DNA of 64,000 nucleotides from positions 11,565,730 to 11,629,729 of the forward strand of contig JANAVB010023996.1 of assembly GCA_029216955.1 (NCBI GenBank), in the 5' to 3' direction. The position numbers and the translations under genes are program-made. Position 1 is the stretch's first letter. The number at the start of each line of letters is the position of its first letter. Shown piece by piece: positions 32,439-43,759 of this stretch. The notes under the pieces were generated by a model. The model ran no database searches. It saw only the letters and a list, made by a program, of their open reading frames with translations, and was not told where the DNA came from. This stretch comes from Iris pallida (lineage: Eukaryota > Streptophyta > Magnoliopsida > Asparagales > Iridaceae).

Positions 32439-33503
32439 TGTAGGAATGATATAGTAAAGCGTAATACTCTAGAGGGGGGGTGAATAGAGTTGGCAGCGGA
32501 ATAATGCTAATTAAAAAATGTTAGCAACACAATCACAGTATATAATCACAGTAGAAATAATGTAAAGGCAGAGTTCAGAAAGCAAACGCAAAGACAGCGA
32601 TGTATACTGGTATCCCTCTGTTGAGGACTAATCCAGTCGGTAGAACTCTTGCTACCAGTTGAATCCACTATAGGAAAAACTGCAAGTTTTCTTACGAAGT
32701 CCTTGCAACTTCTACAACGCGAGCTTTGATACGAAGAACTTGTCCAACTTCAAATGTGAAGAGGTATTCTTCAATCAAGCCTTCTGATTACAATCTCTCA
32801 GAAACTTCTAGACCGTACCGCACTGGCAAATCGACTAGAGGATTGTAACTGGCTTGGGATCTGAAAATGAAAGCTCTAGAAAACTCTTTGGAAGGCAGAA
32901 AGCTTTTTAGATAGAGAGAAGATTGAAAGTGAATGAGTGAATTGAAATGATCGAAATCCATCTCTATTTATAGGAATTCTAAAGGGAGAACTCTGTCAGA
33001 ATTCGGGCAGAATTCGGGCAGAACTCGATGAGCAAATCTCGGTCAAATCCGCAACTGCAGGAGGACCATGTTTCAGAGAATTCAAAAATCAAACGGCCAC
33101 CAACCGAACTCTGGCCGAACTCTGGCCGAACTCTGGCCGAGTTCTGTCAGGGTTAGGTTAGGGTTTTAAAAATAGATTTTGGTAATTTTTGAAAACTTTT
33201 TTGAAAGCCTTTTTGTAAACATTTTGATAGGTCATTTTAAAACATTTTGAACTATTTTGGGGATAGCCTATTTGCCAGTACGACTCGGTGAACAACGTAT
33301 TCCTAGACTCAAATAAAATGAAAATTATATTGCATAGGAAGTACAGACTCAAGTAGGCAAACAGATCTTCAGTCTTGAACGGAGTGAATATCCAATCTTG
33401 CTTATGTCCAAGAAGCTGAGATGTCCCAACAAGCTTCGTATATCCAGACAGAGTTTTGATCAATTATTAAAATCAGGTTGACCATATGACCAATGGGCCA
33501 ACA
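32439..33503 (-). repeat. S1 3' LTR
   Basis: 1065 bp against 1063 bp for the 5' LTR, with few differences. TATA at 32964-32973 (minus CTATAAATAG). Upstream of it in U3 are tandem gaactctggcc repeats (33105-33145). Confidence 0.93.
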
Positions 33504-33720
33504 ATCTCCCCCATTTTGATAATTGACAAACTATGAATGATATAACATTAAGCTAGTTCAAGCTTGTTCAAAAATATCAAAAAGTAGAAATTGTTCATAA
33601 CCTGTATTTAACTCAAAAAAAATGTTAGATCATTTTTAATTTTCTCCCCCTTTGTCACTTAGCAAAATAATTGCACAAGAGAAGGCTCCCCCGCAGTAAA
33701 TGCAGAAGACTCCCCCGCAA
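33504..33720 (-). promoter_or_regulatory. S1 polypurine tract and extra PPT-like tracts
   Basis: Minus strand CAAAATGGGGGAGAT (33518-33504) abuts the 3' LTR. Further purine tracts with GGGGGAG occur near 33643, 33687 and 33711. S2 has the same series near 41706, 41850 and 41882. Only the first is placed to prime LTR synthesis. Confidence 0.75.
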
Positions 33721-34059
33721 TCAATGCATAAGTAACAAATAGCGAGAAAACAAATAAAAGAAATATAGTATAAGAATTAGAGATATAGCATCACAGGCAT
33801 GTAATGTTTCAAGAACATAAAAAAAATCTCAGACATGCTATTTCACAGGCAGTTTAAAAAGGAGAAACAGTATAAAGAGATAGTGCTTAAACAAAATGTT
33901 GAAATAAACTGAGATGTCATAAATGAAACATCAAAAACATGTCCATGAAGATAAAAAGTACTGATAGCAAACTACAAAGTACTGATAAAAAGTAAATGAT
34001 AAAAACTTGGAATGTCGGAGCATTTCCAAGTATACAATAGAATATCACTAATAATCAAA

Positions 34060-35352
34060 TCAGATCTCATCATCACTATCCTCATCAATATCATCAGCAG
34101 CGTGGCCAGCATGACCGGAAGTACCAGAACCAGAAGTACCAGCGCCAGTAGGATTAGTAGGGGCGCCAGTATAGAACTCACCAACGTAATCTCGAGGTGC
34201 ACGATACCAGTTATAGGCGTTACCTGGCTGGAAGTAGGCATGAACAGCCTCATCCTCACAGCGGTAACCCGAAAAAGCTGGATCACGAGGGATGGAAGCA
34301 GCAGAGTGACCAGTCTGGGCAAAACGCAGATCGGCCAAGGAGTTTGCCATCTTCTGGTAACGGGTGACATCGCGGAACTCTCGTGAGCGAGCCATGTCTG
34401 TCATCGAGACGTGCAAAGCTGATAAATGCTGATGTATGCCCTCAAAAGTCATGGCATATGGTTGATGTGGTGAAGATGGTGCAGTAGGAGGAGCAGGAGG
34501 TGGAGCTGAAGCAGTCCGGCTGCGACGAGAAAGCTGGAGTAACTTGGGCTCAGAGTCCTGAGTACAAGTCGATAGATCAATCTCGAATCGCTGAAAGATA
34601 CGAGGGAGAATCATCGCGTAAGAGAGATTTCGATCTCTAGCACGACAACGTCCCATCATCTGAATGATAGTCTTAGGGGCGGAAAAAAGAATCCCTTTAA
34701 GAATATGGTACATGGCGGACAGCTCAAGCGAAGTCACATCATCCTTGGAAGTAGATTTTGGAAGAAGAGTAGAGTAGATGATGCGATGCAATTCATAGTT
34801 AAACAAGTTCAGGTTGTTAGCCTTGAACTTTCCAGAACGTACTCTGTCAGGTGCACAGAGTTCCGTTTTGAAACTCGTGAGTGTAGTGCCTTCGGGGAAA
34901 TCGAATTCCGTGATATCAACTAGCGGTTCACCTTCATTGGGAATACCAAGAATTTCCACTAGGAGGACATCATTGAACTCAATATCTATGCCTCCAATAC
35001 GTGTGCTCACGTCAAAAGTGTTAACAACGAGATTGCAATAGAACAATCTAATGGCATTAGTAGCAATTGGGAAGCACAGTTTAACAAGTAAGTGTAATCC
35101 TAATGCCTCAAATAAGTGACGATGATCAGGGAATACCGTCCATTTAACCAGAGCGCCGCTACATATGGATCGGGTGGAAAAGTCACCGTACCATAATAAA
35201 GCTTGATCGATGGTTTGAAAGAAGAACCCATCGAAAGCGCCGTCGTTCTTTTGGACCGGCGAAAATAAAGAATCCGTGTGAGGATTCGAAGAGGATCCTT
35301 CCCCAATAGGAGTGGTCTTCTTCCTCTTAGACGGATTAAATCTAGGTGCCAT
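34060..35352 (-). CDS. S1 ORF3 (env-like position, plant-transposon-protein type)
   Basis: About 430 residues, open throughout. I prefer the start at 35352 (MAPRFNPSKRKK) because S2 ORF3 starts MAPKCQRGN at the equivalent place. Shared landmarks with S2: SLFSPVQ/SLFSPAK, IRLFYCNL, the EFNDVLLVEILGIP / EFSATDISEYFHVP segment, ELHRIIYSTLLPK / ELHRMIFSALLPK, and FQRFEIDLSTC / FRRFEIDLETC. A Pro-rich stretch (APPPAPPTAP) and an acidic tail (DDIDEDSDDEI) follow. I see no signal peptide or clear membrane helix, so calling it an envelope protein is not supported here. Function unknown. Confidence 0.8.
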   Translation of the reverse strand: MAPRFNPSKRKKTTPIGEGSSSNPHTDSLFSPVQKNDGAFDGFFFQTIDQALLWYGDFSTRSICSGALVKWTVFPDHRHLFEALGLHLLVKLCFPIATNAIRLFYCNLVVNTFDVSTRIGGIDIEFNDVLLVEILGIPNEGEPLVDITEFDFPEGTTLTSFKTELCAPDRVRSGKFKANNLNLFNYELHRIIYSTLLPKSTSKDDVTSLELSAMYHILKGILFSAPKTIIQMMGRCRARDRNLSYAMILPRIFQRFEIDLSTCTQDSEPKLLQLSRRSRTASAPPPAPPTAPSSPHQPYAMTFEGIHQHLSALHVSMTDMARSREFRDVTRYQKMANSLADLRFAQTGHSAASIPRDPAFSGYRCEDEAVHAYFQPGNAYNWYRAPRDYVGEFYTGAPTNPTGAGTSGSGTSGHAGHAADDIDEDSDDEI

Positions 35353-35584
35353 TGAAATAAAAAGCACTAATTTGAAAGTTGGAGAGAGAGGGAGTTATAC
35401 CTCACGAAAATTGGATATGTTGTAGAGAAGAACGATCTCCGCACGATTCCAAATTTTGGAAGGATTTCACCAAGTAGATTGGAAGCAATAGATTGGTAAA
35501 GAACTAGGGTTTGGAGGTCGGGGTCGGCTGCTGTTGTTGTAATTAGTTTGGAAGCAATGAAAGAGAAGAAGCTCTCGGGTTCTG

Positions 35585-35651
35585 GATATATACACAGATA
35601 CCTACAACCGAACTCGGGCCGAATTCGGTCAGAGCTCTGGCTGAATTCGCC
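35585..35651 (-). promoter_or_regulatory. Possible internal promoter for S1 ORF3
   Basis: Minus strand: gaattcggccc/gagttcgg repeats (35651-35607), then GTGTATATATC (35595-35585), about 235 bp before the ORF3 ATG. The same repeat type lies upstream of the TATA box in the LTRs. S2 has an equivalent arrangement. Confidence 0.45.
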
Positions 35652-35816
35652 TAGGGTTCTTTCAGGTTGATTTTTGCTACTTCTTTTTCATTGACTCGTT
35701 GCAAATATTTAATTCAAAGATTAGTTATTTTAGCCGTCAAATAACATAATTAATAATATTTTATGAATTAAATGTCGTTACACAGCGACTGTCTCAGATT
35801 AGCTGTAGGAGTACTG

Positions 35817-35889
35817 TCCCAGCTGGCGGAGGTTCACCGGGGAACTCTTAAGTACCGCTTCGCTTCAACCGTAGTTGTGGTGACAGACA
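35817..35889 (-). other. Conserved pol-ORF3 spacer element (S1)
   Basis: 73-bp non-coding block matching S2 43687-43759 with six mismatches and a 36-nt identical run. Sense RNA can form CAAC-UACG-GUUG and an enclosing UCACC/GGUGA pairing. Three of the six mismatches fall in the hairpin stem and keep it paired. Confidence 0.65.
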
Positions 35890-35944
35890 GACTCTTTATT
35901 AGCTTGTCTCTAACACAATTTTTGCATAATGATATATAATCATA

Positions 35945-38900
35945 AAATAAAATTAATTAATATTATTGACGTCCAAAATTCCTAATTCTCGACGTAAATA
36001 ATTGAAACGATCTTCCGCTAGAGGTTTAGTGAAGATGTCAGCTAATTAATTTTCAGTATCTATGTACACAAGGTTTATATCTCCATTTTGATGATGATCT
36101 CTAAGAAAATAATGTCTAATCTCGATATGTTTAGTACGAGAATGACATACAGGATTCTTAGTCAAATTAATGGTGCTCGTGTTATCACAAAAAATGGGAA
36201 TATGTGTGAAAAATAAATCAAAGTCTTCTAGGGTTTGTTTCATCCACAAAATCTGAGCGCAACAACGTCCTGCGACGATATACTCAGCCTCTGTTGTTGA
36301 TAAGGCTACAGAATTTTGCTTTTTACTAAACCAAGAGACTAGAGCCTTGCCTAAGAAATGACATGTACCGCTAGTACTTTTTCTATCAACCTTGCATCCA
36401 GCAAAATCTGTATTCGAATAACCAATAAGGTCAAAGAATTTAGTTTTGGGATACCACAAGCCGACAGAAGAAGTGCCCTTAAGATATCGGAAGATACGCT
36501 TAACTGCGGTCAGATGTGATTCCTTTGGGTTAGCTTGAAAACGTGCACACAGGCAAACACTAAACATGATATCTGGACGACTAGCAGTTAAGTAAAGTAA
36601 ACTGCCAATCATACCTCGATACTTACGTGTGTCGATTGGCTTGCCTTGTTCGTCAGAATCAAGCTTTGTTGAAGTTGCCATCGGAGTGCCAATAGGTTTG
36701 ACATTGTCCAGATCGAACTTATTTAGCAAATCTTTTGTGTACTTGGCTTGATTAATTAACATCCCATTGTCGGTTTGTTTGATTTACAATCCGAGAAAGA
36801 ACTTCAGCTCTCCCATCATGCTCATCTCAAACTCATTCTGCATACACTTAGAAAATTCTTGACAAAGAGATTCATCAGTGGATCCAAATATGATATCATC
36901 AACATAGATTTTAATTAAAAGCAGCTTGCCATTAAAAGATTTAATAAAAAGTGTAGTGTCAACCTTTCCTTTTGAAAAACCATTGTCAAGTAGAAAAGAG
37001 CTTAGACGGTCATACCAAGCACGAGGGGCTTGTTTCAAACCATATAAGGCTTTCTTCAACTTGAAAACATGGTCAGGATTTTTGAAATCCGTGAAACCCG
37101 GAGGTTGTGCTACAAAAAAACTTCTTCTTTTATAAAGCCATTTAGAAAAGCACTTTTTACATCCATTTGAAAAAGTTTGAAATCATGAAAACATGCAAAT
37201 GCACATAACATTCGAATGGATTCTAATCTCGCAACTGGGGCATAAGTCTCATCGTACTCGATACCCTCTTCTTGATTGTATCCTTGAGCTACGAGTCGAG
37301 CCTTGTTACGAGTTACTAAACCATCCTCATTCAGTTTGTTTCGGAATACCCAACGGGTGCCAATGACCGGATGATCAATAGGCTTGGGAACAAGTTCCCA
37401 AACTTGATTCCGTTCGAATTGGTTCAATTCCTCTTGCATGGCATCTATCCAGAAACTATCACTACATGCTTCATCAATAGATTTAGGTTCTAGCTGTGAA
37501 ATAAATGCAACACTAGAAACAATATCTCTACTGGATGATCGAGTACTTACTCCTTTGGTAATGTCACCAATTACCAAATCTTGTGGATGATCAGCTACGA
37601 ATTTTAACCTCTTCGGTAGACTCTGTAGGTAGCTGGTTCCTGGATCTCCTCTAGGGGGTTCAGCTAGTGCAGAGCTTGGTTCAGGTTCAGCTGATGTTGA
37701 GCTTGATGTAGGTAGATCTTCATCACGGTCATCGAGAGTCATTTGGTTCATTTCATCAAAAGTGACGTTGATTGATTCTTCGATGATCATGGTACGTTTG
37801 TTGAAGACTCGATCTGTACCCTTTGCTCTTGGCCGCATAACCTAGAAATATACCTTCATCGGCCTTTTCGTCAAACTTTCCCAAGTTGTCTTTAGTATTA
37901 AAAATAAAGCACTTACAGCCAAAAATCTTAAAGTATGAAACTGAAGGAATTCTATCAAACCATAACTCAAATGGAGTCTTCTTCGATTTGGGTCGAATTA
38001 GAACTCTATTGAGCACAAAGCAAGCTGTATTGACAGCTTCAGCCCAGAAGTATTTGGGTAGGCTAAATTGATTTAACATCACTCTGGCCATTTTGGTTAG
38101 AGTTCTGTTCTTACGTTCCACAACTCCATTTTGTTGTGGAGTTCTAGGGCAGGAGAACTCATGTATGAAACCGTGTGTGTCATAAAATTGTTCGAAATCA
38201 GCATTCTCGAATTCGCCTCCATGATCACTTCTAATTCGAGTGATCATGTAACCTTTTTCATTTTGTACTTTCTTGCAAAAGGCGACAAATTCGGATAATG
38301 CGTCATTCTTGCGTGTCAAGAAATATACCCACGTGTATCTAGAAAAATCATCTACAATAACAAATGCATAGAATTTACCTCCGAGGCTAGCAACTCTGCT
38401 AGGACCGAATAAATCCATGTGTAGCAATTGTAGAGGTCTAGTAGTACATACTGCATTTACAGACTTGAATGTGGATCTGGTAGCCTTGTTCTTTTCACAT
38501 TGGCTGCATACCAAATCCTTCTTGAATGTTATGTCTGGTAAACCGCGTACTATCTTCTTTGTGGATAATCTTGAAATTGTGTCCATGTTTGCATGACCGA
38601 GTCTCATGTGCCATAGATGACTCTCATCACTTTTGGCCATTAAGCATCTACCTGAAATGTTAGCTTCTTCCAACAGATAGAAAACATATATATTATCTTC
38701 CCTGATTCCTTCAAAGATAGTACTACCAGTTGAGCTATCAACTATAGTACATTTGTCTTTGCCAAAGTTGATACCATAACCATGATCAGCTAGATGACTT
38801 ATGCTGAGCAGATTATGTTTCAACTCGGTAACCAGACAGACATCTTTAATCACGGGATAGGGAGACTTACCAACATCACCGATACCAATAATATGCCCTT

Positions 38901-39040
38901 TCAAATTATTACCGAAGGAAACATAACCTTCCTTCTTCTTCTTCGACAGTGTTGCAAATAGGGTAGCGTCACCGGTCATATGCCGTGAGCAACCGCTGTC
39001 GAGGATCCATTTGCTTCTAGCATGTGAAGGGTGTTCCACC
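35945..39040 (-). pseudogene. S1 pol (protease, integrase, RT, RNase H)
   Basis: Protease ILDSGCSRHMTGD near 39000. Integrase zinc module HLWHMRLGHAN to CSQCEKNK (38630-38490), core with HMDLFGPS, IRSDHGGEFEN and PQQNGVVERKN (38420-38100). RT: KARLVAQGYNQ, DETYAPVAR, FQMDVKSAFLNG, catalytic IYVDDIIFGS (about 36890-36915). RNase H: GYSNTDFAGCKVDRKSTSG, ALSTTEAEY, CDNTSTINLTKNP, ending LRRELGIL near 35960. Breaks: frameshift near 37800, frameshift in a T-run near 37115, stop after FLGL at 36784, stop near 36046. Confidence 0.88.
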
Positions 39041-39202
39041 TACAAAACAGTTTGCAGATGAAACCTTTGGTACCCATTTCTTGTAGGGTCCTGAATTGTT
39101 AGCTTTAGGTATCCAAGCATAAACATTTAAATCTACAAGCTTTCTCATTCTACATGCAGATGATATATGACCAATGAGGCCACAATAATGACATTGTGCA
39201 TG

Positions 39203-40576
39203 TCAAGTGTTGAAAGCTGAGTGGTGTGCATGGTTGGTAGGTTTGGGTTTTCTAGTATAGAAGAATGCATACCTATGATCATGTTTGGGCTTAACCTTTT
39301 GGGGTAAAGGTTTTATATGGTTTGGTCTGACAGTGTTTGGCTTGGGAATGTTCCGAATTCTCGGTAAGTGACACGTGTTAGGATAGGAAACAGCAGGCTC
39401 AGGCTGTTTTCCTAATCTAATTTCCAACCTTTTGGAAGTGTCATATAACTTAGTATAATCAGAAGTGAGTGATTCCATTCTGATTTTTGCAGATTGAAGA
39501 CTTTTCTTTTCTTTAGAAAGATCTTCTCTCAATTGGTCTATAATCTTGTCTTTTTCTTCGGATGACTGTTTAGTCTCGTGTAATAAGAGCTTTATAGAGG
39601 AAAGCTCACTAGACTCACTAACATTAGCTCTAACCTCAGCTAGTAGGTCGGTAAGTCTTCCTATTTCTCCTTTGTACTCTTTGAGTACCTTTTTAGCGGT
39701 CTGATATTTACTACGCAGTTTCCTATAGTCAAGCATCAGGTCACTGAAGGCATCTCCTAATTGCTCAAAGGTGAAGTCATCATATGTTTCTACAGGTTCA
39801 GTAGGTACCTGATTGATTGCCATGAAGCAGATGTTTGCAGCGTCCTTTGAATGTTCATCTTCTGAGTCGCTAGCTTCACTCTCATGCCAAATGCTGGTGT
39901 TGGCATATTTTCGAGATGTTGATCTTTTCAGGTTGCCTTTTTCATACCTGTTGTTCTTCTTGCTCGATGATGAGTTGATGGGACAGTCCTTCTTCATATG
40001 TCCCTTCTTCTTACAGCCATAGCAGACAGCATCTTCTTGATACCAGTTGTTGCTGTTGTTCTCTTTGACTCTCTTCTCATGTCTCATGAATCTTTTGAAC
40101 TTCCTTGCTAGGAGAGCTTGATCTTCAGCGTCAGATCCACTGCTGTCTGAGTCATCTTCAGCAGCTTTTCTGTGCTGAGCCTTGAGGGCGATAGTCTTCT
40201 CCTTTGGTGCAGGTTCTTCAAAATCTTGTAGCTCCAGTTCATGAGTGAGTAGCTTACCCATGAGTACTTCAAGTGACATTGTGGTGAGGTCGTTTCCTTC
40301 AATGATAGCTGTAGCCTTCGGAATCCAGTTCTTGGTGAGAGCTCGCAGGAGTTTGCGAATCTTTTCGTGGTTACTGTAATCTTTGCCTAAGGAGGACAAA
40401 GGGTTTACAATATCCAAGAACCTCTCGAACATTTGTGTGACTGTTTCATTTGGCTTCATTTTGAACGCCTCGTACTCTTGAGTAAGTCGGCTGACTTTTG
40501 ACTTCTTGACTTGAGTCGTGCCTTCATGTGTAACTTCGAGAAGCTTCCATACACCATTTACCGTTGTGCATGTAGA
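39203..40576 (-). pseudogene. S1 gag, downstream part
   Basis: Continues gag in frame after removing S2 and one GTAGA copy. It contains the UBN2-type capsid segment (NGVWKLLEVTHEGT, FERFLDIVNPLSSLGK), an acidic DSDSSGSDAEDQALLARKF segment, knuckle CYGCKKKGHMKKDC (about 39985-40025) and a long charged region with KSLQSAKIRMESLTSDYTKL (coiled-coil-like). One TGA at 39203 separates it from a second knuckle, CHYCGLIGHISSAC (about 39155-39195), and the KKWVPK end. Confidence 0.85.
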
Positions 40577-41705
40577 TGTAGGATCGTTGAGCACCTCTAG
40601 AGGGGGGGTGAATAGAGTGCGTGTGTGCAGCGGAAATATAATCACCAATTAAAAATTAAACTATGGCAGATATGTAAGAGACAGTAAATAAAGATAGGAG
40701 AATCAAACTCAGTGACACAGCGATGTATACTGGTATCCCTCTGAGAGGACTAATCCAGTCTCGAGTACTCTTGCTCGATGTTAATCCACTATGGCACAAG
40801 CTTTAACTGAGTGCTTGCAATCTCTTACAACACCGTGCTTGATGACAAGCGCACGACCGGCTTCACAACACCGTGCTTGGTGGCGAGCGCACGACCAGCT
40901 CCACAACAGAAAAGTTATTGAAACTTGAACGACCTCTTACAACTCTTGAGTAACCAAAAGACTCTAAATCAACCCTGATAGTACTGGCTTTTGGCTAAGA
41001 GATGTGTAGGTGAGATTTGAAAATCTTAGATCGTTTAGAAAACACTTGAATAGTAGAGAAGAGAAGATGAAGAAGAATTGATGATTTGAAATGAAAAAGT
41101 TCTTCTCTATTTATAGGTGTTTTCACCAACCGAACTCGGGCAGAACTCGGACAGAGTTCGGGTGCAAATATCTCGCTAAATAGACGTTGCTCGGAGATTT
41201 GGAGGCAACTGAAGTTTGAATACAAACTGACCGAACTCGGTCAGAGTTCGGACCGAACTCGGGCCGAACTCGGCTGGAAGTTCTGTCAGGAGATATTTTA
41301 AAATTCTTTTGTAAAAACAGTTTGCAAACTGGTTTTTGGTTATTTGTAAAATCATTTGAAAAGAATATTTTCGAAATATGTTTTTGAAATATTTGTAACC
41401 GAAAATACGAAAGGGTAAAAATAGGTTTTTAGAAAGGAGGACAATTTTAACCCTAAGCCAGTATTACCATAATTGATTTTACAAAGTAATTCCTAGACTC
41501 AATAAAATGTAAAATACAGAATAAAAGTAGAAAAGAGTCTTCAGAAGATTTTGATGACTTTGACGCTTTGATATATGCAGTACATCGTCCGTTGAATATG
41601 ATTTCATGCATCCTGAAATAGTTAGCAGCATTTTCTATATTTTGTGTATTGACTAAAGTATATGTTGATTATCGAAATCGGGTGTGACCGTGGAATGGGC
41701 CAACA
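40577..41705 (-). repeat. S2 3' LTR
   Basis: 1129 bp, minus strand TGTTGGCCCATT...GATCCTACA. TATA at 41108-41117. GAACTCGG-type repeats upstream of TATA (41125-41290). Internal repeat of cacaacaccgtgcttg(a/g)tg at 40828 and 40866. Confidence 0.93.
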
Positions 41706-41720
41706 ATCTCCCCCATTTTG
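41706..41720 (-). promoter_or_regulatory. S2 polypurine tract
   Basis: Minus strand CAAAATGGGGGAGAT directly before the LTR start TGTTGG; identical to S1. Confidence 0.85.
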
Positions 41721-42140
41721 ATAATTGACAAACTTGAGTCTATACCAAAATATATTTATATCAAATAGAACAAAATACCAAAAATATACCTGAAGAAATG
41801 AGATGTTTTTGTTTTGGATATATCTTACGTTTTTGGTATACTCTTTTTCTCCCCCTTTGTCAAGTAGTAAAATGAATAGGCTCCCCCGTAAATCATGAAG
41901 CCAACAATAGAATAAACAAGGCAAAGTGAAGTAAAAAGAAGTAATCACAGCATAGACAACTGGAATAAAATGAACTATGTCATAATAAACTGAAATATCA
42001 TAGAGGTTCCACTAATAATCCAAAAAGTACAACTGATAAAGTCTAACTGAAATAGTTTAGACATGAAAGAAAATAAAAGTACTACATAAACTGCATCAAC
42101 TAATCAAAACTAAATCTACTATCCCATGGCTGAATCCACA

Positions 42141-43343
42141 TCACATCGCTGGGTCGTCCGCACTGGGAGGATCATGAGGGAAATAAGCAGTGGTCGGGTC
42201 GAAATACTGAAAAGTGACCTCATCAGTAAAACGAGGACCAGGAAAAGCCGGGTGTGGAAGGATAGTGAGTGGACGGACTGGATCCTGAACCAGACTGTAG
42301 TGGAGATCGGCAATACTGTTTCTCAGCACCTGGGCCTGAGAAATGTGCCGGAACTCGGAGTCCTGATGACGTTGCGTGGAAACGGCAACGAAATCATCAA
42401 ACTGCTGGTAGAATGCCTGATCGAGTCCTGGGGCAGGGGCCGGAGCAGGATGAGCATCAGCTGGAGGGATCTCAGCATCAGCTGCTGGGACAGCAGGAGC
42501 AGTACCAGGAGGTTGAGGAAACCGACGAGAGCGGGTCAACTCAACAGGTGGAGAAGAAATGACACACGTTTCAAGATCAATCTCAAAACGTCGAAATATA
42601 CTAGCAAGGTGCATAGGAAAGACTAGGTTCCTACCTGCATTCTTGCAGTTGAGCATCCAAGATATCATAGTTTTTAGAACGGATAAAGGAATTCCAAAAT
42701 GAATGTGATAAAGAGCAGAAAGTTCCAAAAATGTAACTTCATCGGTAGAGCCTTTCTTCGGAAGAAGGGCCGAGAAAATCATACGATGAAGCTCGTAAAA
42801 AGTTTGGTTTAGATGTCTAGAAAATATTCTCCGGGGAGGAGGAGTAGGGTGACAAATCAATTCCCTAAAGGAAGCTAAAGTGACATCGGCAGGGAATTGA
42901 ACATGGTGGATGTCAACAAGTGCATCACTAAGATCAGGAACGTGAAAGTATTCACTGATATCGGTGGCGCTAAATTCTAATTCCTGTCCAGCAATGCAGG
43001 AATAGAAATTCCCGTTTTGTTTTACTTGCAAATTACAGTAAAACATACGGACTGCATTGTCGTAAATACTATCTTGGACCTCGAAAAAGTCACGGAATCC
43101 AAGTTGATCAAAAACAGGAGCATATTCAAAGAAAGTTGTAAAATTGACGAAGGCTCCAGCACAAATACGACGAAAAAAGAAAGAATCAAACCAGGGATCG
43201 GAGAAGTCTTTGTCGGGAAATAAAGTACTATCATATTCCTCGTGATCTCTAGGTTTGGCTGGACTAAAGAGACTTGCCGGAGTGTAGTCGGATGAGGAGG
43301 AAGGACCTTGAGAAGAATTTCCTCGTTGACATTTCGGAGCCAT
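42141..43343 (-). CDS. S2 ORF3
   Basis: 400 residues from ATG 43343 (MAPKCQRGNSSQG), open to the stop at 42141. Same architecture as S1 ORF3: Ser-rich basic N-terminus, SLFSPAKPRD, a central globular part with AVRMFYCNLQV and ELHRMIFSALLPKKGS, FEIDLETC, an Ala/Pro-rich linker (APAVPAADAEIPPADAHPAP) and a C-terminal FPGPRF segment. It shares only part of its residues with S1 ORF3 yet has no frame break, unlike the pol gene next to it. Function unknown; no clear signal peptide or membrane segment. Confidence 0.8.
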   Translation of the reverse strand: MAPKCQRGNSSQGPSSSSDYTPASLFSPAKPRDHEEYDSTLFPDKDFSDPWFDSFFFRRICAGAFVNFTTFFEYAPVFDQLGFRDFFEVQDSIYDNAVRMFYCNLQVKQNGNFYSCIAGQELEFSATDISEYFHVPDLSDALVDIHHVQFPADVTLASFRELICHPTPPPRRIFSRHLNQTFYELHRMIFSALLPKKGSTDEVTFLELSALYHIHFGIPLSVLKTMISWMLNCKNAGRNLVFPMHLASIFRRFEIDLETCVISSPPVELTRSRRFPQPPGTAPAVPAADAEIPPADAHPAPAPAPGLDQAFYQQFDDFVAVSTQRHQDSEFRHISQAQVLRNSIADLHYSLVQDPVRPLTILPHPAFPGPRFTDEVTFQYFDPTTAYFPHDPPSADDPAM

Positions 43344-43466
43344 GAGGAAGAAGATCGCCCACTTGAACTTATCGATTCCTTGCAAAGAAGGAGGAGGAAG
43401 GACTTCTAGTAGGAGATGGAAGTATTCCACGTTTTGGTGTAGAGAAAATGTGGAAGAAAGGATGAA

Positions 43467-43578
43467 TTAAATAGGTGCTAGGGCCGGCTGTTCGGTTCTG
43501 GAACCATCATAGCGCCGACCGAACTCGGTCCGAATTCGGTCCGAACTCGGTCAGAGTTCGGGCCGAGTTCGGCCACTT
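43467..43578 (-). promoter_or_regulatory. Possible internal promoter for S2 ORF3
   Basis: Six gaactcgg/gaattcgg/gagttcgg repeats at 43515-43578 upstream (minus) of TATTTAA at 43473-43467, about 125 bp before the ORF3 ATG. It parallels the LTR promoter and the S1 arrangement at 35585-35651. Confidence 0.45.
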
Positions 43579-43686
43579 GCATTCCCGAGACAGTCAAAGC
43601 AGTCAGGTAAATAAAGACTGTAATAAATAACATTTGACTGGTTTATTAAATAACTGCTATTATTTTCGGGTTAACTATAGGGGTTA

Positions 43687-43759
43687 TCCCAGCTAACGGT
43701 GGTTCACCGGGGAACTCTTAAGTACCGCTTCGCTTCGACCGTAGCCGTGGTGACAGACA
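43687..43759 (-). other. Conserved pol-ORF3 spacer element (S2)
   Basis: Counterpart of 35817-35889. In sense RNA the hairpin reads CGGC-UACG-GUCG, with the second pair G-C where S1 has A-U and the third G-U where S1 has A-U. Confidence 0.65.

Noticed and set aside
34060..35352. Naming SIRE ORF3 an envelope protein
   Set aside because: No signal peptide, cleavage site or clear transmembrane helix could be seen.
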